DNA from: Methanocorpusculaceae archaeon UBA456 | GTDB taxonomy: Archaea; Halobacteriota; Methanomicrobia; Methanomicrobiales; Methanocorpusculaceae | Direction of reading: 5' to 3' | DNA: 55,398 bases | Assembly: GCA_002496395.1 (NCBI GenBank) | Contig: DAJQ01000042.1 | Location: 1-55,398 of the forward strand | Part shown: piece by piece, positions 53,200-55,398 of the stretch | Position numbering within the stretch: the first letter of the stretch is position 1 | Layout of the letters: every line of letters starts with the position of its first letter | The notes under the pieces: generated by a model | What the model was told of the DNA's origin: nothing | Databases searched by the model: none | Seen by the model: only the letters and a program-made list of their open reading frames with translations | Program-made: the position numbers and the translations under genes

Positions 53200-53202
53200 G
53201 GA

Positions 53203-53853
53203 GTGGAGCAGGTTAAACCCACCCGGATGGAGCTTATCAGGGTGAAAAACCAGATCAAGCTTGCAGAACAGGGAATGGATCTCCTCCGCCAGAAGATGGA
53301 TGCCCTAATCCAGGAGTTCTTTTTGATCATGAAGGATGTATCTGACTCCCGTTCAGAGCTTGAGGCAATTGATGCCTCTGCCCGCCACTCACTCCATCTG
53401 GCCGTGGCAGTCGATGATTCTGTTGCGGTCCGATCTGCTGCTCTGGCAACACGGAGGGGTGTATATCTGGATATTTCCGGGAAGAATATCATGGGTGTGC
53501 CGGTACCGGTCCTCGAGAAGAAAGTGATCTCAAAAGGGACATTTGAGAGGGGTTATAGTGTGCTTGGAGTATCAGGGCGGATCGATGAGGTTGCCGAGAA
53601 ATTCGAACGCGAACTGGATCTGATCATCGTACTTGCCGAGACCGAGACATCCCTCAGGAGGCTTGGTGAGGAGATACAGATGAACCGGAGGAGGGTAAAT
53701 GCTCTTGAACAGGTGGTGATTCCTGAACTCAAAGAGACTGCAAAAGGTATCAAGATCGCAATAGAAGAGCGTGAACGTGAAGATCTCTTCCGGTTAAAAA
53801 AAGTGAAGAAGATTATAAACCGCAGGAAACAGGCAGAGAAGGCAGAAGCATAA
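53203..53853 (+). CDS. atpD: A-type ATP synthase subunit D
   Basis: A 216-residue central shaft subunit, mostly two long helices (about 1-65 and 140-210) with a hairpin between. It starts PTRMELIRVKNQIKLAEQG, the family signature, and ends in a basic helix (RLKKVKKIINRRKQAEK). The start is a GTG at 53203 with GGAGTGAGGA overlapping the atpB stop. It is the last gene of the operon and is followed by a hairpin terminator. Confidence 0.94.
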   Translation: MEQVKPTRMELIRVKNQIKLAEQGMDLLRQKMDALIQEFFLIMKDVSDSRSELEAIDASARHSLHLAVAVDDSVAVRSAALATRRGVYLDISGKNIMGVPVPVLEKKVISKGTFERGYSVLGVSGRIDEVAEKFERELDLIIVLAETETSLRRLGEEIQMNRRRVNALEQVVIPELKETAKGIKIAIEEREREDLFRLKKVKKIINRRKQAEKAEA

Positions 53854-53886
53854 GAGCCCGCTTAACTCCTGGGCTCTTTCTGCTTT
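53853..53886 (+). terminator. Terminator of the ATP synthase operon
   Basis: AGAGCCC (53853-53859) and GGGCTCT (53871-53877) form a 7-bp stem around an 11-base loop, followed by TTCTGCTTTT. It starts at the end of the atpD stop codon. A further AGAGCCC at about 53893-53899 could pair instead with GGGCTCT, giving an alternative fold facing the convergent gene. Confidence 0.7.
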
Positions 53887-53891
53887 TATAT

Positions 53892-54083
53892 TCAGAGCCC
53901 GTGCTGGTTCCGCAGCACAGATGTGATGCCATATGAGGGGTTGCAGGGTTTTGGTTTCCTCCCTTTTGGCCGCTTCAGGGCTTCATCGATCCGATCCCGG
54001 CATCGGGCAAGTGCCTGTGTCCTTAGTTTGTCGATGGTGCTTGATGCCTTGTCTGAACACCCACCGGACGATCCTTCATTCAT
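53892..54083 (-). CDS. Small basic protein with a perfect Shine-Dalgarno, unknown
   Basis: A 63-residue protein. On the minus strand AAGGAGGTGA precedes the ATG at 54083 by a few bases, a full match to the 16S anti-Shine-Dalgarno, and a TATA-like AATATAAATAC (about 54141-54151) lies upstream. A GTG at 54092 would overlap the ribosome site and is unlikely. The protein is basic (LKRPKGRKPKPCNPSYG) with two Cys residues and no membrane helix. Strong signals suggest high expression. No family recognised. Confidence 0.65.
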   Translation of the reverse strand: MNEGSSGGCSDKASSTIDKLRTQALARCRDRIDEALKRPKGRKPKPCNPSYGITSVLRNQHGL

Positions 54084-54311
54084 AGCGGTCACCTCCTTAT
54101 GTATACCATCACTGGCTATGGTGTAATGGCGCTTGGTGTATTTATATTTAATTCATCATGTAAAAATTAAATGATTCTAAATTGCCGTAATTATGTCAAT
54201 AATGGCAAAAAAGATGGCATGGTTTCAATAATCGATTATCTCGTCTCCGGATGCAACGTTTCCTATCCTCTTCCCGCAATGCTTATCATCTCCGGTGATA
54301 ATGCGAGAGCA

Positions 54312-54800
54312 ATGTATCATCATGCCCAAATTCCCCAGCCACGAATGGTCCGGCCGGGCGATCTTGCCGCCACCTTCTCATTAAAGGATCAGTCGGATGA
54401 GACCTTCAGCCTCCTTGAACACCATGAGAGGCGGGTTCTCCTCTCATTTCATCCGCTTGCATGGACAGATAAATGTGCAGCCCAGATGCTCTCGCTTGAA
54501 GAGAACCGGGATACTTTATCTGCCCTGAATACGGTTCCAGTTGGGATCAGCGTTGATTCTATTCCCTGCAAGCGGGCCTGGGCAAAGAGCCTTGGTATTA
54601 ATAATACGCCGCTACTCTGTGATTTCTGGCCCCACGGCTTTGTCTCACGACTCTATGGCCTCTTCCGGGAGGGAAACGGCTTTTGTGAGCGGGCAAATGT
54701 CATTGTTGATTCTGATCAGGCGGTTCTATTCAGCAAGGTCTATCCAGTGCATAGTGTTCCGGATATCCATGAGATCATCGGGTTCCTGGAATCTGATTGA
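54312..54800 (+). CDS. Peroxiredoxin (AhpC/TSA family)
   Basis: A thioredoxin-fold peroxidase of about 162 residues. VRPGDLAATFSLKDQSDETF is the usual start; LLSFHPLAWTDKCAAQM (about residues 46-62) holds the peroxidatic Cys in place of the common FTxxC; NVIVDSDQAVLFSKVYP is the late strand. The frame is open back to 54171, but residues before about 54312 do not match the family; ATGs at 54312 and 54345 are both possible. Electron donor not apparent. The sequence between it and the next gene (54801-55073) is AT-rich, and I see no gene there. Confidence 0.82.
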   Translation: MYHHAQIPQPRMVRPGDLAATFSLKDQSDETFSLLEHHERRVLLSFHPLAWTDKCAAQMLSLEENRDTLSALNTVPVGISVDSIPCKRAWAKSLGINNTPLLCDFWPHGFVSRLYGLFREGNGFCERANVIVDSDQAVLFSKVYPVHSVPDIHEIIGFLESD

Positions 54801-55073
54801 GGGAAAAGAATAGAGTGATCATCTGTGGCGGAGTGATGCGTATCGCCGGGGATATCTCTCTCCTTGTCTCTCTTTTCTAACCTGCGAACTTTTCACACTG
54901 CCCGGAATTGTTATCCGAATCAAGCATCTTAAAATCTTTTAATTTGCTTTTCTGGCTCCATGAGGGTCGATATAATATTTTAAAAAATACGTGACGTCCT
55001 TTGTGACCCGGAATCGTACATGAGATACCTTTATGTAGCCGTGTAAACCACGCGAAAGGAGATACTGGTGATT

Positions 55074-55398
55074 ATGATGCAACAGTATGGAGGAGACAAC
55101 CTTATGAATGCGAATATGTATCAGGAAGGAACAGAAGAGACACGGAATTATGATGCACTGACCCAGAACATCGCGGCCGGGAAGGCTGTGGCAAAAGCCA
55201 TCCGGACAACACTTGGTCCACAAGGGATGGACAAAATGCTTGTTGATTCAATGGGGGATGTTGTCATCACAAATGATGGTCTTACCATCTTACAGGAGAT
55301 GGAGATCGAGCACCCGGCAGCCAAGATGATGGTAGAGATCGCAAAAACCCAAGATGAAGAAGCTGGTGATGGTACAACAACTGCCGTTCTTGTGGCGG
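55074..55398 (+). CDS. ths: Thermosome subunit, second copy (cut by window end)
   Basis: The first 108 codons of a second group II chaperonin subunit; the frame is open to the window end. TTLGPQGMDKMLVDSMGDVVITNDGLTIL and GDGTTTAVL are present. Its N-terminal extension (MMQQYGGDNLMNANMYQ) replaces the GQPILILKEG start of the first thermosome, so it is a divergent paralogue. GGAGAT (55059-55064) lies ten bases before the ATG at 55074. Different subunits in methanogens often respond differently to heat, but this cannot be judged here. Confidence 0.92.
   Translation, partial: MMQQYGGDNLMNANMYQEGTEETRNYDALTQNIAAGKAVAKAIRTTLGPQGMDKMLVDSMGDVVITNDGLTILQEMEIEHPAAKMMVEIAKTQDEEAGDGTTTAVLVA

Noticed and set aside
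54939..55223. Minus-strand open frame of 94 codons at the right end
   Set aside because: It is antisense to the second thermosome, whose protein match is unmistakable.
1..55398. CRISPR arrays, tRNA or rRNA genes
   Set aside because: No regularly spaced repeats or recognisable tRNA/rRNA sequences were seen when reading through; a covariance-model scan would be needed to exclude a tRNA with an intron.

Overview
The window looks like a chromosome segment of a hydrogenotrophic methanogen, most likely order Methanomicrobiales (inference). Support: an A-type ATP synthase operon, thermosomes, deoxyhypusine synthase, archaeal multi-OB RPA, TiaS, a bifunctional riboflavin kinase/regulator, CofH for coenzyme F420, the archaeal mevalonate genes, CbiZ and a corrinoid protein with an MtaA/UroD-type partner. 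Start sites often carry archaeal TATA boxes and several genes look leaderless. No rRNA, tRNA or CRISPR array was recognised.

Layout. 1-2.1 kb: an IS1634-type insertion sequence whose two flanks are coding remnants in opposite orientations. 2.1-9.3 kb: small membrane protein, 5'-nucleotidase-type phosphoesterase, zinc-ribbon protein, thermosome, an archaeal XRE-type regulator, tiaS and a DUF4013 membrane protein. 9.3-11.5 kb: two paralogous unknown proteins around a small one. 11.6-17.6 kb: dys-pyrF, zinc-ribbon proteins, cbiZ, a DUF1858 protein, RPA and its partner. 17.6-29.5 kb (minus strand): a closely packed run of nine genes: double CheW, chemoreceptor, CheA-REC, two REC-kinases, a membrane PAS kinase, a GNAT protein, rbkR and ribB. 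29.7-36.6 kb: regulator-HMG-CoA synthase-thiolase-DUF35, trm5-like, cofH, a small zinc protein and HMG-CoA reductase. 36.6-38.4 kb: a two-gene ATPase/Toprim module resembling OLD or PARIS-type defence. 38.5-41.9 kb: an overlapping operon of corrinoid protein, UroD/MtaA-like protein and histidine kinase. 41.9-44.9 kb: DUF883-like and other membrane proteins, a lipase, a NapH-like ferredoxin and an unknown gene. 45.1-53.9 kb: a long leader and the ATP synthase genes H-I-K-E-C-F-A-B-D, closed by a hairpin terminator. 53.9-55.4 kb: a small protein with a perfect Shine-Dalgarno, a peroxiredoxin, and the start of a second thermosome that runs off the window.

Two signalling assemblies stand out. One is a chemosensory array without CheR, CheB or a free CheY, feeding two response-regulator kinases; one of these has Asp where the phosphoacceptor His should be. 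The other is a corrinoid protein translationally coupled to a methyltransferase-fold protein that lacks the usual zinc-binding cysteines and to a histidine kinase with a DUF1638-like N-terminus. I read this second one as a candidate methyl-corrinoid sensing system; that function is inference, not demonstrated.
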